Part shown: in pieces, positions 1-11,312 of the stretch
How positions within the stretch are numbered: the first letter of the stretch is position 1
How the letters are laid out: every line of letters begins with the position of its first letter
Assembly (NCBI GenBank): GCA_016800925.1
Contig: JABCPU010000083.1
Coordinates: 143,162 to 207,161 of the forward strand
Direction: 5' to 3'
DNA length: 64,000 bases
DNA from: Suillus spraguei
Lineage: Eukaryota; Basidiomycota; Agaricomycetes; Boletales; Suillaceae
Program-made: the position numbers and the translations under genes
The notes under the pieces: generated by a model
The model's input: only the letters and a program-made list of their open reading frames with translations
Database searches by the model: none
Told to the model about the DNA's origin: nothing

Positions 1-345
1 CAGGTCCGGTAGCGGTAGACGAGGAAAGCCGTCAGACCCTGAGTCACAGCAGAGAATTGCAAATGCCAAATAGGCTAATCATTGTCATTGATTCGTCCAA
101 CTTAATACGTCACAGACAACCTCATCATGTACATAGTCTCACCAGACATCCCGCTCCATTTAAAACTACTGGTCACCCTCGTACTGTGGGGTGCTGATTG
201 CATTGGTTATGCGTTGTCATGATAGTGTGTTGAACGTAAGTAGTACTTGAACGTCGTGTAGCTATTTTTAGATCAAATCCTACTCGAACGGAACTTGACT
301 TAAGCTCCGTGGGGGCTCTTATTCCAGAACTACTGCCATCTAGAA
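1..345. other. Intergenic, upstream of BCKDHA
   Basis: No coding segment or RNA gene could be supported here. The stretch should hold the promoter and 5' leader of BCKDHA, but no specific element could be picked out. Confidence 0.5.
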
Positions 346-2152
346 ATGTTGCGTTCATTGTCAGTCAAATATTCTCCCCTACTGAAAAGGATTCGCTCTG
401 GAGGTCGGGCGCTCTCAACCCAACCCACCTCTTCTTCATTAGGCTGTCTCCCCACGACGGACTCACCGGTCGTGTCGAAGCTCGCATTCTTCAATTCTGT
501 AACTGGAGACGGTAGCAAGATACCAAGTTATAGAGTCCTTGATGGGCTTGGTATTCCAATAGAAGGTGCTGAGGTGCCCGAGGCATGTGTACGCTCTTCC
601 GTACCAAACAGACCCACTGACGTTTAAGTTCATTCAGATAAGCGAACAGTTCGCACGACGATTGTGAGTTAGCTTCGCAGTAATTCAGGATCGTGGCTTA
701 TACAGGCTTGAATTAGATATGAAAATATGCAGTTGCTTCCGACGCTGGATAATATACTTTACAATGTGCAACGTCAAGGCAAAATATCCTTCTATGTACG
801 TGTACAAGCCAATGATGTCTCTCAAACATGTACTGACAATTCTTTAGATGACTTCTGTAAGATAAATGACCACGCAATGTGAATTTCAGTTGCTGACTCG
901 GACCCCCTGTCAAGCACGGAGAAGAGGCTGCTGTGATTGGCTCTGCTGCTGCATTGGCTGATGATGACGAGTAAGTTTCCTTGAAAACCGTTATTTCAGT
1001 GGAGTTAACGAGTTTACAGAGTATTAGGTCGGACGGATTTATTCATTACTCGTGTTTTTACTAATTCCGCTGCAGCACAGTACCGTGAAGTCGGGGTGCT
1101 CTTGTGGCGTGGTTTCACTCTCGACCGTGTTATGGCACAGTGTTTCGGAAACCACGAAGATTCTGGCAAAGGCCGCCAGATGCCCGTGGTATGTCACCTT
1201 GCTTTAGTGTCGTTCCTCGCTCAGAATTGACCAGCACTTTGTTAGCATTTCGGTTCCAAACAACACCATTTCCACACGATATCATCACCACTTGCAACTC
1301 AACTACCACAAGCTGCTGGGGTTGGCTATGCACTGAAACGTGACGCAGAGAGACGCTCCAAAAACGTGGCCTGCGTATTTTTCGGGGAAGGGGCAGCATC
1401 TGAGGGGGACTTCCACGCTGGAATGCTCCTTGCATCTACGCTGCCTTCACCAACATTGTTCCTAGCACGTAACAATGGCTTCGCCATCAGCACCCCAAGC
1501 TCGCAACAATTTTATGGCGATTCTCTGAGCGCAAGAGGCCCAGGTAGCTTGATCACACCTTGCGTGTTTGTATCACAGTAATTGAATTTTCTTCGCAGGT
1601 TATGGTGTCGATACCGTTCGTGTAGATGGAAACGACGTGCTTGCGGTGATGAGTGCTGTCAAGGAGGGGCGAAGGCGGTGCTTAGAAGGTGGTCGGGCAG
1701 TCCTAGTCGAGATAATGACTTATAGAGTTGGCCATCACTCGACGTCTGACGACTCGTTTGCGTATAGGGGACGCCAGGAAGTTGAGGACAGAAAGAAGAT
1801 TGACAACCCCATCACGCGTTTCCGCCTATTCATGGAATCCCGAGGATGGTGGAACAAGACAGAAGAGGAAGAGCTCAAGTCTCGTTTGAAACAGGATGTG
1901 CTCACGGCGTTCAAGCGCGCGGAGACTCTTAAGAAGCCTGATCTGACAGAGTTGTTCAGTGATGTATATGCAGAGGAGTCTTGGAATATAGTGAGTATAG
2001 CTAGATCTATCAGTGACCGGTACTCATTCGGGTTACAGAGGGAACAGCGGGAAGAGTTGGCGGGACTGCTCGAGAAATATGGACAAGTGTGGGAACCATG
2101 GCGGAATGAACTCAAGATCTTCAGAGATGAAGGAAAGAAGTTGTCAGATTGA
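346..2152 (+). CDS. BCKDHA: 2-oxoisovalerate dehydrogenase E1 alpha subunit (branched-chain keto acid dehydrogenase), mitochondrial
   Basis: E1 alpha is the thiamine-diphosphate subunit that decarboxylates the 2-oxo acids from valine, leucine and isoleucine in the mitochondrial matrix. Ten exons (346-582, 638-663, 717-795, 848-856, 915-970, 1020-1027, 1076-1188, 1246-1543, 1599-1990, 2039-2152) sum to 1332 nt, an exact 443 codons plus stop, close to the usual family length. The N-terminus is basic and rich in Ser/Arg, as expected for mitochondrial import. The ThDP-binding signature [13 protein letters not shown]...RNNGFAIS is encoded in exon 8, and the phosphorylation-loop motif [16 protein letters not shown] in exon 9. 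Exons of 9 nt (Met-Thr-Ser) and 8 nt are needed to keep the conserved reading. The first intron can use a GC donor at 583 or, adding Ala-Cys, a GT donor at 589. No frame damage was seen. The start is the first Met before the import-like leader. Confidence 0.94.
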
Positions 2153-2839
2153 TGATTCCCTCTATACCCATTTCACAACCGTCATTCTGTTGATCAATGC
2201 ATTATTTCAGGACAACCATTCCCGCAAACTCAGCATATATGGAACTGTTCAAATATTGTGATTTCAGTCGACAGAACTAGTTAGATCTAGCACGAATGTA
2301 TCATATCAGATGAATTTCACGCAAATGCCATCTAGCAAGTAATATTCTGGCTCAGGCGCTCCATGTATATAGCGATAAAACCCAATACCCAGAGGACAAC
2401 GTGGGATGGTCACTGCTCGACGTTCAACAGCATATCATCTTTGTGTTAAATCAGTCCACACGGATACCTAGAGGTCACCGATCCGGCCATATAGCTTATT
2501 GTCTCAGGGGCTAAACACGAAACTCGCAGTATACGATTGGCGTTAGCGTTCGCAGCATAGACTTAGGCACGTGCCTTCGTTCTTGTCTATCCTCCCCAAG
2601 CCCTCTCATTTTTTGGCACGGGATCGAGCATGTTTAGATGAAGGATGATGGTAGGAACCGGGGGTGACTAGTGACTGTGGTGTCCTGTCGAGTTCGCTTA
2701 CATAACACTGCTGCTTTCTGCATCAGGAAATCAACCAGAGTATGACAAAGATTTAGCTAGCTTTATTTAATGTAAAATATTAAAAATATGTATCATAATT
2801 GCAGATCACATGATAAAGGAATAGATAGGCAGATTACAT
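2153..2839. other. Intergenic, 3' side of BCKDHA
   Basis: No gene is visible. The right part becomes AT-rich just before the minisatellite. Confidence 0.5.
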
Positions 2840-3915
2840 TGGTAGGATCTCCAAATGCTATAATGTAGGTAGACCTATGGTACCAAGTTATGATCAACTA
2901 AGCACATTGTCATATTATTGGCAAATTTATCTACTCTTACATAGGCAGTTTCTAATGATAGAATGTATAATTGCTGGCAGTGTGCCAGTGTATGATACTA
3001 GATTATCGTGCTATAGCAAAGTGCTGATTATCTACCATATATACCTGGCTTTAGATAGGTAGCTTTTGATGATGGGATTTGCAATTGCTGACAGTGTGCC
3101 AAGGTATGATATTGAATTATCGTGCAATAGCAAGCTGTTAATATTCTACAAAAGACAACTACTGTTGCATGGGTGGTTTCTTGTGGCAGGATTCATAATT
3201 GCTGGCAGTGTGCCAGTGTATGATACTAGATTATCATGCTATAGCAAAGTGCTGATTATCTACCAAATATACCTGGCTTTAGATAGGTAGCTTTTGATGA
3301 TGGGATTTGCAATTGCTGACAGTGTGCCAAAGTATGATATTGAATTATCATGCAATAGCAAGCTGCTGATTTTCTACCAAAGACAGCTACTGTTACATGG
3401 ATTTTTCCTTATGGCAGGATCTACAATCACTGGCAATGTGCTAGGGGTGTGATATTCAATTATCATGCTATAGCAAGCTGCTGATTGTTTGCCAAAGACA
3501 GCTACCACTGTACAGGCAGTTTATTATGGCAGGATCTGCAATTGCTGACAATGTGTTAAGGTATGATATTGGGTTATCATGCAGTAGCAACTTGCTGACC
3601 TTCCACCAAAGACAACTACTGTTGTATGGGCAGCTTCTCATGGCAGGAAGCATAATCACTGGCAATGTGGTAGGGGTATGATATTCGATTATCACGATAA
3701 GGCAAGCTGCTGATTGTTTACCAAAGACAACTACTGTTGCATGGGCAGCTTCTTATGGCAGGAAGCATAATCATTGGTAACGTGATAGGGGTATGATATT
3801 CGATTATCACGATAGAGCAAATTGTTGATTGTTTACCATAGACAACTACTGTTGCATGGGCAGTTTCTCGTGGCAGGGTCTATATCATTACTGATGGCAG
3901 GTTAGGGGTATTTTG
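2840..3915. repeat. Diverged tandem minisatellite, ~114-bp unit, about nine copies
   Basis: A recurring core (aattgctgacagtgtgcca and variants, then tatgatattgaattatcatg and a tagcaagctgctgat segment) returns near 2970, 3084, 3198, 3312, 3426, 3541, 3655 and 3770, a spacing of 114-115 bp, with decayed half copies at each end. Neighbouring units differ more than alternate units: the segments near 2985-3070 and 3213-3300 are almost identical, so part of the array has a 228-bp higher-order period. Short open frames inside it are products of the repeat and not genes. Confidence 0.9.
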
Positions 3916-4110
3916 GTCAAACACGAAGATTCTTATGCAATACAATTATGGATGGAGCATTCATCAGTGACATTAGAATTATACGGTACAGTAACGACAA
4001 TAATAAATTAAGTAGCACCGGCAGTAGCCCGTTCTTGCAAGATAGCGCATTTTTCCTGAATTTTTGACAGTGCGCTGTTTTTGCTGATACTGCGCTGCAA
4101 AGATGAAGAA

Positions 4111-5423
4111 TTAGGAAAAACCCGACTGTGTGAGTGTTAATTTAGATTTATGGTTGAGATGCATCACGAACCGCGTCCACCACATCATGAGGTCAGCTAC
4201 TTCCTCATTTTCATCAGGATCCTCCAATAGGTCAAGGATGCTATGATAGAAATTGTCGGAGTCCGTGATTGTGTCGGTACGAGAAAATACAGAAGAAGAA
4301 CTTAACAAAAACCGAACCTGAAAGATGGATCAGCAGGGTGGTATAAATTATGAAATTGCTGCGCGCCTGCGTGGCAATATAGGCCAAAGAAGCTTTAGTT
4401 ACGGATTTCATGCCATGAAGGTAGGCATTGCCGGAGCGCGTAGCTTTGGGCTCCCTATCCACTGAGCTTGGCGACGTGAAGACATGTTTGAAACCCTAGG
4501 AAGGGAAACTGCATTGACTGAGAGCTTTAAACTCAATAGAATTAGCTTACGAAAATCAAAATTTCACTCCTCAATAAACCCTTCCAAGGTTCTTCAGGAT
4601 CATAAATATTGCCTGCATATAAAAACATCGGCCATTGGTCACCACGGACTGCGATTTCACCACTCTTGAGACCCTGCTTGGTCCTGTGTTATGTTATGAT
4701 GTTTAGCTGAGTGGACGACAGAAAAACTTACTCTGCATTCGACCAGTCGAGACCTGCGGGGCAGAGTAGCGCACCAGTCACTTCATGATTAAACCCGTGG
4801 TCACTTTTAATGTTTCGGGAGAGGGGTGGGATTACTACTTGTCCTCTTGGCACAAGCCATTCGAGGACGGCGGATTTAAGGGTCTTGGTGTCATCACCTC
4901 GCGCACCAGACGCCCCTTTACCCAGCTGCAAGATGCTAAGTATGCTAACCTTGAGGTATTAAACACTTACCAATTCTCCCACAAGGATAATGTCCTCCTC
5001 CTCGCCATTCGTCAGACATTCTAAAAGACCGGGATAAGAGTCTACTAGCTCCATAAACACCCTGTGTTCCCGTCGAACACTAAAATGGAAAGTATCGTTA
5101 AGTGCCAGCAGCATGGAGTCGTCGTAATTGCACTCACTCTGCTGGATAGTCTTCGACAGGAATGTCTTGTAATTCTTCGAGCCGAAGTATGCCTGAAGTC
5201 AAGAGAGCAGGGTAGTTGCACAGTGCGAACACTGTTCGACCAAAATGCCGACCATGCAGAACAAGCGGATTGGATGAAGTCCTGATGAGGTTAAGTTAGG
5301 AAGGCAGTGGTTCAACACTTGCAAGACCACGTACGCTTTTTTGCGCGGACCAATGTGAAGTGCCGACCCACCACGCTTGCGCGAAGGCTCGTGGGGTGGG
5401 AGATGATTCTCGTCGCTACTCAT
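4111..5423 (-). CDS. Hypothetical protein, Agaricomycete family resembling DUF6698
   Basis: Seven exons on the minus strand (5335-5423, 5138-5281, 4971-5079, 4732-4925, 4551-4683, 4367-4495, 4111-4317) join without frame error into 1005 nt, 334 residues. Recognisable family blocks are HGRHFGRTVFALCNYPALL, KGASGARGDDTKTLK, TGALLCPAGLDWSN, GDQWPMFLYA and SSSSVFSRTDT. The family is common and multicopy in mushroom genomes and I recall it as DUF6698; its function is unknown to me. There is no signal peptide or membrane segment. The intron at 4318-4366 needs a GC donor (CAG then gcgcgc) to keep the conserved ATQVRF junction. The last ~20 residues look unlike the family, so the C-terminal exon end is uncertain. 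Confidence 0.75.
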
Positions 5424-5511
5424 AGTACGTTGCTAACACAGTTCCAATACCAGTAGGAAATAAGATGCTTTATATGTATGTTCAAACGCACGATGGCACG
5501 TGTGACAAAGA

Positions 5512-5705
5512 ATTTGCCATCCGAGCACCATCAATATCGTAACTAGAGGAAACAACCGCGCCATCCGAACGCCATCACTATCGAACAAAACAAGAGCGCC
5601 ATCCGAGCGCCATCAATATGTAACACGAAGAAAACAACCACGCCATCTCAGCGCCATAGGTATCGTAACAAATGATAAACACCGCCATAGCGCCACAACA
5701 AAATT
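5512..5705. repeat. Imperfect ~42-bp tandem repeat, four to five copies
   Basis: The block gccatccgagcgccatcaa, followed by a tatcgtaac-like tract and an AAACAACC-like tail, recurs near 5516, 5559, 5600 and 5642, with a shortened copy near 5683. It lies between two divergently placed accessory genes (minus strand starting at 5423, plus strand starting at 5946), within their shared promoter space. Confidence 0.75.
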
Positions 5706-5945
5706 AGTCTGTATCGCATGGGTGCTACTTAAGTCGATGGCATTTGTCACACTAGCCATCAACGTCAACAATATTTGGGTCTCGATGTCTAAATCGCCCT
5801 CTCGGAAGCGTTCGAGGCAATGCTTCCATTTTGGTGGTGATAGTATAACGCTAAAGTAAGTTTTCAGTATGGCAAGCAGTATCAGGCTCATAAATTTACC
5901 TTTAGTTTCCAACTTTCCTCTGCACACAAACCAATGAGCTGTGAT

Positions 5946-6460
5946 ATGGATAGCCAACACGATACTGGTTGCAAGTAAGTGATAATGTGACGGAAGAGCA
6001 ACTCATAAACTAACCGTACTTCCTTCAAATTAATCAATGTTTACCAATAGAGGCACTCAGACCACAGGTGAGATCTCACGATTTGAGAGACTGAGATGGA
6101 ACAACAGGTCTGAAAAACATACACTTAGACACCGACGAACGGTCCAGACGTGAAGCAGAATCCGAGCTGAATCAAGTGAAGGAACAGCTAAGGAACGCGG
6201 ACGATCATATAGCGTACCTTGTGGATAAAATGAGGATGTACAGGTACAAATGGCTAGCAGAGTATTATCGCGCCGAAAATCTCGAACTCCATATGCCCGA
6301 TGGCGTTGAGGTGCCCAACCTTGATCAAATTCGAGAAGATATTGATTCTCCCGGCTTCACGCCCGAGTTATTGGGCTGGGATGGCGAAGGTTCAGAAGGA
6401 GGGGAGGGAATCGTTGAGTCTGCAGATGTATCGCAGCAAGAAAACAAGGGGCACACCTAG
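5946..6460 (+). CDS. Hypothetical coiled-coil protein
   Basis: I do not know a function for this gene. The exon from about 6122 to 6460 is the firm part. It encodes a charged heptad-like helix (ESELNQVKEQLRNADDHIAY) followed by a Trp/Tyr-rich stretch (MYRYKWLAEYYRAENLELH) and an acidic, Gly-rich tail ending at 6460. An ATG at 5946 opens a short first exon with a good donor (gtaagt at about 5975), and one or more small exons must lie before the acceptor near 6121; I could not fix them. Related short coiled-coil orphans occur in other Agaricomycetes as far as I recall. It stands head to head with the DUF6698-like gene. Confidence 0.5.
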
Positions 6461-7763
6461 AAGAGGACAATGCCTGATGAAGCAGAGGACGTATCGAACC
6501 TGGCTATCATGGGGCATAGATAATGCCGGCAAACATGCAAAACGGGCTAGACTTCATACATTCAGTGACGAAGCTTTACTCGAATTTTCACAAGTGTTGC
6601 TACGTACCAGACAGTATTAAGTAGTGTATGTCTGATTTCAGTCGAGACAATACGCATGTAGACTGACTAAAGAAGTTAGCACCAAAAAACGAACGATAGG
6701 GGGTACTTACAGCACACCGTATGCCTGACCACATTTGAAATCCGAGTGTGAATTACAATGATCTGACGAAAATTAAACGCCAAACGATGTCCATAACATT
6801 GTTACTAGGCGGGAAGTGCTCTACGCACAGTAAATATATCGCATGTCATTTGTAGATAAAATTAACTTCGGAGGGCTGTATCAATACTCTGACCCGAGTC
6901 TTTCGATTTGTAAATCGATATTTTAAGTGCTACAAGGCTATGAAGGCTATGGTATCACCAAAGGCTGAACTTAGGGGGCATATATTCTAATTCTAATAAG
7001 ACTACAGTGTTTGGAATGAGAGAACTGCGAAAAGAGGCAATCTATACAGAGGGGGTGCTAATATAGTGAACCACAATAATTAAAACTCAGCCGGCATTCA
7101 GCGGCTTCTCGAACATTCACTTACTAATCGGGTACTGCCGGCTGGGTCTGAATCCATAGTCAATCAGTATATTAAGTATGTCACAAGGTAACAATCGCTT
7201 TTCCGACTCCCAAAATACTACTATAGCGTACATGTGAATAAGTAGAGTAGTACGCGTGACTCGTGCGGAAGATTCCCTCTTTGGCTGGAGGCACATACCA
7301 CCTTGCATATAAATATTGTAGCGGGCGGGACTTGGCTAGTATTATCACCACCCAACGTTTATAACTACTCTACGCTGCGTATACTATAGCGGGCGGGGAC
7401 TTGTACTTTATTTCGGCAGACAAGTACATGCTCATACCATAATTCGTGCCACTGCGCCGTCGGTCCACAATGTCCACACTTCGGACGGCCATATCCAGAA
7501 GACAATGCTGCTGCACTGTGGCCACAATGCGTACACCCACAATTCGTATCGCAACATCTGTAAGCATTAGCTAATCCACAATAGTGATTCACTATATATA
7601 CTGACCTTGCGCAATCTAAAGGTCTTCTTTCCCCTACAACTACCTCAAAATACCATACGATAGCGAACATAGACTATTGAATATCTCTAGACATTGATTG
7701 TAGTATGTAGTTTCTTAAATTCGCTGTAACTCTGAAGTTAATTCTGTACATCACAGACAACAC
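6461..7763. other. Intergenic, with one cysteine-rich minus-strand frame
   Basis: No supported gene. The minus-strand frame at 7365-7670 encodes a Cys/His-rich segment with CxxC-like pairs (CGCTHCGH, KCGHCG), but no homologous family was recognised and no splice structure supports it. A GC-rich 12-mer (tagcgggcgggg and a near copy) occurs at about 7319 and 7387. Confidence 0.4.
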
Positions 7764-10700
7764 ATGTCGAAACGCGCCGGATCTAATGACGATGAACCTT
7801 GCCCAAAGCGCCTCAGAACTGATCAAGGCAAGTCATGATCCAATATGTATTACAAAATATCGTTATTAATGAGAATACAGCGAATCAGACAGCACTATCA
7901 GCACTGATGGATAATCGTGCATGGGGATTTATGGAACAGTTCCTCACGACCGCGATGACGTACCCAGAAATGGAGGACGCGTTTTTCGCGTACCTCGGCG
8001 ACCGGTACTCTCCGGATGAGTGGGCGGAAGCTAGAGACGCGTTATGGTCCGGTGAGGGGAACGATGAGGTTTCCCTAGAAAACCTTCTCCGCGTGAAGGA
8101 CCGATACCTACCCCGGGTCTCTGTGCGAACAGAAGATTCTTCTGCGTCCAGATCTGCATCGAGGACAGATGCCTGCATGTCAATTTCACGCATTCGACGA
8201 TCGCAAAAACGACGAAAAAAGGTACGTGAATTCTCATGACTACATATGGTGTATGCTAAGCAACAAACGCAGTCCCAAAATAAGTTTGTTCTTCTCGAGG
8301 CCTCAGAAGATGATGATGACGAAGAAGAACGGGATGATGAAGAAGAAGAACGGGATGATGATGATGATGATGGAACGTCCGTGTCGTCACCACAGATCAC
8401 GCAATTACCAGGGACGTCGGCGAAAGAGAGATTGGCCGCAACTATCGATAACCTGGTTACCAGGTTTGAAGAAAATCCCCCCAAGTCATCACAGGATCGC
8501 CAGGGCACTACTAACAGAGACACCTTGTCGTCCGGCGCGATCCCGTCAGCCTCACATCAATTTCAAACAGCCGAAAAAAGGATGTATCTACTGCGTGTAC
8601 AAAGTACGTCCATGGTGAATCGCGTATTATCGCGCTCATAGTGTCTTAGGAACTTCCACTGAATACATCGCCGAACATTTTCGGAGACATCAATTTCCTG
8701 TTACCATCTCACCTTGGGCAGCAGGCCAGCTTTATGTAGTCACTGATTCCTTCAAGACCATCGTCAACTCAATTCCTGCCTCACATGCTTCCGCTCTAAA
8801 AGAGTGCATTCGCATTGCAGAAGCAGAACGTGAAGCAGTTGAACGTTCATGCTCTGAACTTCCCAACCAGGCGTGGGTGAGGATCAGGGACGGCAAGTAC
8901 AAGGGCGATATTGCCCAAGTCTTCAATCCTAGTCTGCCAAATGTTTTGTCGCAGTATTAATTGCTTCACGGAACCTCCCTATCCCATATCTCGGAGATCT
9001 GCGCTGCTCGAGCGATCTCGCCTTCCAAATACCAAGGCAGTGTCTGACATACTTTGTGATGGCACAGTAGTAGGATTGAAGTACAAAGGAGAGAGTTATT
9101 ATATGGGCCTGCTACTCAAAAACTTCCCCCGCGATCGTTTAGAACCTGTCGCCTCTCCTCACGTCGATGATATCCACCTGCATCTGCAATCTGGGTGGGA
9201 CAAGCCATTCCTGAAGAAGACTGTCGTCGCGTTTTCTGCTCAGTTCTTGCGTGTAGGAGATTCCGCGAAGGTTGTTCAAGGCTCTCTTCGTGGACAGCTC
9301 GGTAAAGTTGTTTCGACTGACCATTCTTGCGGTTCTGTTGGTTTGGAATTGGGCTTCGATGATGGAGGTCTAGAAGAGATTGAACTTCGATTCCAAGACA
9401 TAGAGCGCGTCTTCCGGGTCGGCGACTCCGTTAGAGTCGTAGCTGGTCATTTCTGGGTGTAGAAGGAACATCCTTCAAATGGATGGCGACGTTTTTTCAC
9501 ATCTGTCAAGCAGTTTCCAAGGAAGAGGTAAAAGATGTTTGTGATTCGAAAAAAATGCAAAATTGTCTAATACATTATGGATAGGTGGTAGTTTCGAAGT
9601 ACTACCTAGATCGGCGTCCCTTGAGTCATACTTGCCGTCACAGCTACCAACGCAACAATATTTCGAGCCTCCCCCCGACTCTGAATCCATTGAAATTGGG
9701 GACAACATACGAGTTTGGAACGGACCGCAAGCGGGGAAATTCGGCATCGTAACCTGGATTACCACGGGATCAGATCATCTGTTGTTCCGCGATATCTGTA
9801 CCGAGGATGATACGGAGATCAATGGTGGACTGTCGAGTATTTCAGTTCCCACAGCATTTGTTCAGCGAACGAACCTCAAGCAGACACTGCAGTACACGAA
9901 GGAAAGGGGCTATGACGTCAGGCCAGGAGACACCATGAGTGTCGTCCATGGGCCAGAATATCAAGCGAAAGGATTTGTGCATAGCGTCGACTATCCAAAT
10001 GCTCGCTTGACCCTGGTATGTGACGGCGACCGCTCGCTTGTAAGTAGTCTTCACCTCCATTCGAGCATCTCTGACTTGTGACAGGTTACCGTTCCGATCA
10101 GATTCGTGGCAAAAATTCGTAACACCAACTTGGATGCGTTCCGCAACGATACTGGCAAGGAAGTCTTCATTATCAAAGGCAACCAGAAGGGCTACCGAGC
10201 TACACTGTACAGTTACAACTCTGAGCATTGCATCATTGCTCTACCTGGGCAGCAACGCACCGAGCTTAAACTCCAAAACGTCGTCACCAGGTAAGTGGCA
10301 TCCCTGTTCTTGAGCTGATTCGAAGGCTAACTACTATTAAGGTATGGAATGAGGCTAGACGGGGTGATACTCGAAGGTACTGAGTTCGTCTCATTCTGCG
10401 ACATGTGGAAACGATCGTTCCGTGCACTGCACCTCGAAGCACCACCCCACCTGTCGAAGGTGTTCCTACTTCCTCCACCCCGCCTGTCGAAGGTGTTCCC
10501 GCTTCCATCACAGATCCCACCCCATCGCTATCCAGTCCATGGTCCGCAAGCCCTGAGAATTTTGATATGTCGCATAACCCGACGTCGGGCGTCAATCCCA
10601 ACCCATCACAAAACAACCCTTGGATTGTCGATGAGCAAGACATCCAGGAGAGCAATGATGCCAGAGCGGGCAAACTGCAAGACAGCAGTAAGTCCTTGAC

Positions 10701-11231
10701 GGAGGCATCACCATACCTACTTATTTCATTACAGGTCCGATTTCTTGGTTAATGAGCAAGGAGTTCGCACCGAAGTTATTCAAATATCATGTTGTGTTGA
10801 AGGTCTCCCCGAGATTCGAGGGAGGATGGCTAGCCAAGCGATTTGTATCAACCGCTTGCCCTGACCCCTTCTGCGGGGAGAATGGACTTGCGCCTGAGGG
10901 TTATGTCGCAGTATTCTGCACATCTAACCACACAGGCGGCAAACTTCAACACCGTCATATTCCCGCCCAAGATCTGAGCCCGGCCCCACCACGCAAAAAA
11001 CACCAACAATGCCTTGTTCTGGACGGACCTCATCGCGGACTGATTGTAACTATATCGAAATGTAGCTCAGCGAACCGCACTGTTGAGTACGTCATTGCAG
11101 GTGCTGCTACCTCAACCCTGAGTTTCGATCAAATATGTTTAGTGGAACCTGTAAAATATACGATAGAAATAGACTGTACTGTACTATACATGATGTTTGG
11201 GACATTGCAGATACCGTTACCTCAACTTTGA
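7764..11231 (+). CDS. SPT5-like KOW-domain protein (accessory paralogue), frame interrupted
   Basis: SPT5 with SPT4 is a processivity factor for RNA polymerase II. This protein belongs to a large SPT5-like family expanded in Agaricomycetes and is not the canonical gene. The order seen is a short basic start (ATG 7764), an acidic run (8308-8374), an NGN-like segment (from about 8580, containing YLLRVQ and PWAAGQLYVVTDS), and a KOW motif (WVRIRDGKYKGDIAQV, about 8876-8923). Further KOW-like cores follow (RVGDSAKVVQGSLRGQLG near 9252; VRPGDTMSVVHGPEYQAKG near 9925), then a Pro/Ser linker and a C-terminal block (FVSTACPDPFCG). The first intron (7828-7880) uses a GC donor. The conserved reading changes frame near 8945, 8978, 9451, 9467, 9495 and 9632, each explained by a one-base change in a homopolymer. 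It is either a pseudogene or an intact gene with sequence errors. Confidence 0.7.
8308..8374. repeat. Acidic-codon microsatellite inside the SPT5-like gene
   Basis: A purine-rich GAT/GAA run with two copies of gaagaacgggatgatga encodes the Asp/Glu tract typical of SPT5 N-termini. Confidence 0.8.
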
Positions 11232-11312
11232 GTTTCGATCAGATATGTTTAGTGGAACCTGTAAATATTATGATAGAATAGGCTGTACTGTACTATACAT
11301 GAAGTTTGGGAC
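11100..11312. repeat. Direct tandem duplication (~108 bp) of the SPT5-like gene's 3' end
   Basis: The segment from about 11109, carrying the last conserved codons (SFDQICLVEP) and the following gatagaa and ctgtactgtactatacatg tracts, is repeated from about 11217 with about 10% differences. The first copy still belongs to the reading frame; the second runs past the stop at 11231. Confidence 0.85.

Noticed and set aside
583..637. BCKDHA intron 1 as a certain GC-AG intron
   Set aside because: A GT donor at 589 also keeps the frame, adding two residues, so the GC use is not required.
2877..3290. Two similar small plus-strand frames
   Set aside because: They lie in the minisatellite and resemble each other only because the repeat unit is open in that frame.
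7885..8523. 212-codon minus-strand frame, Ser-rich
   Set aside because: It is the antisense shadow of the acidic GAT/GAA tract of the SPT5-like gene; the Ser runs come from reverse-complemented Asp/Glu codons.
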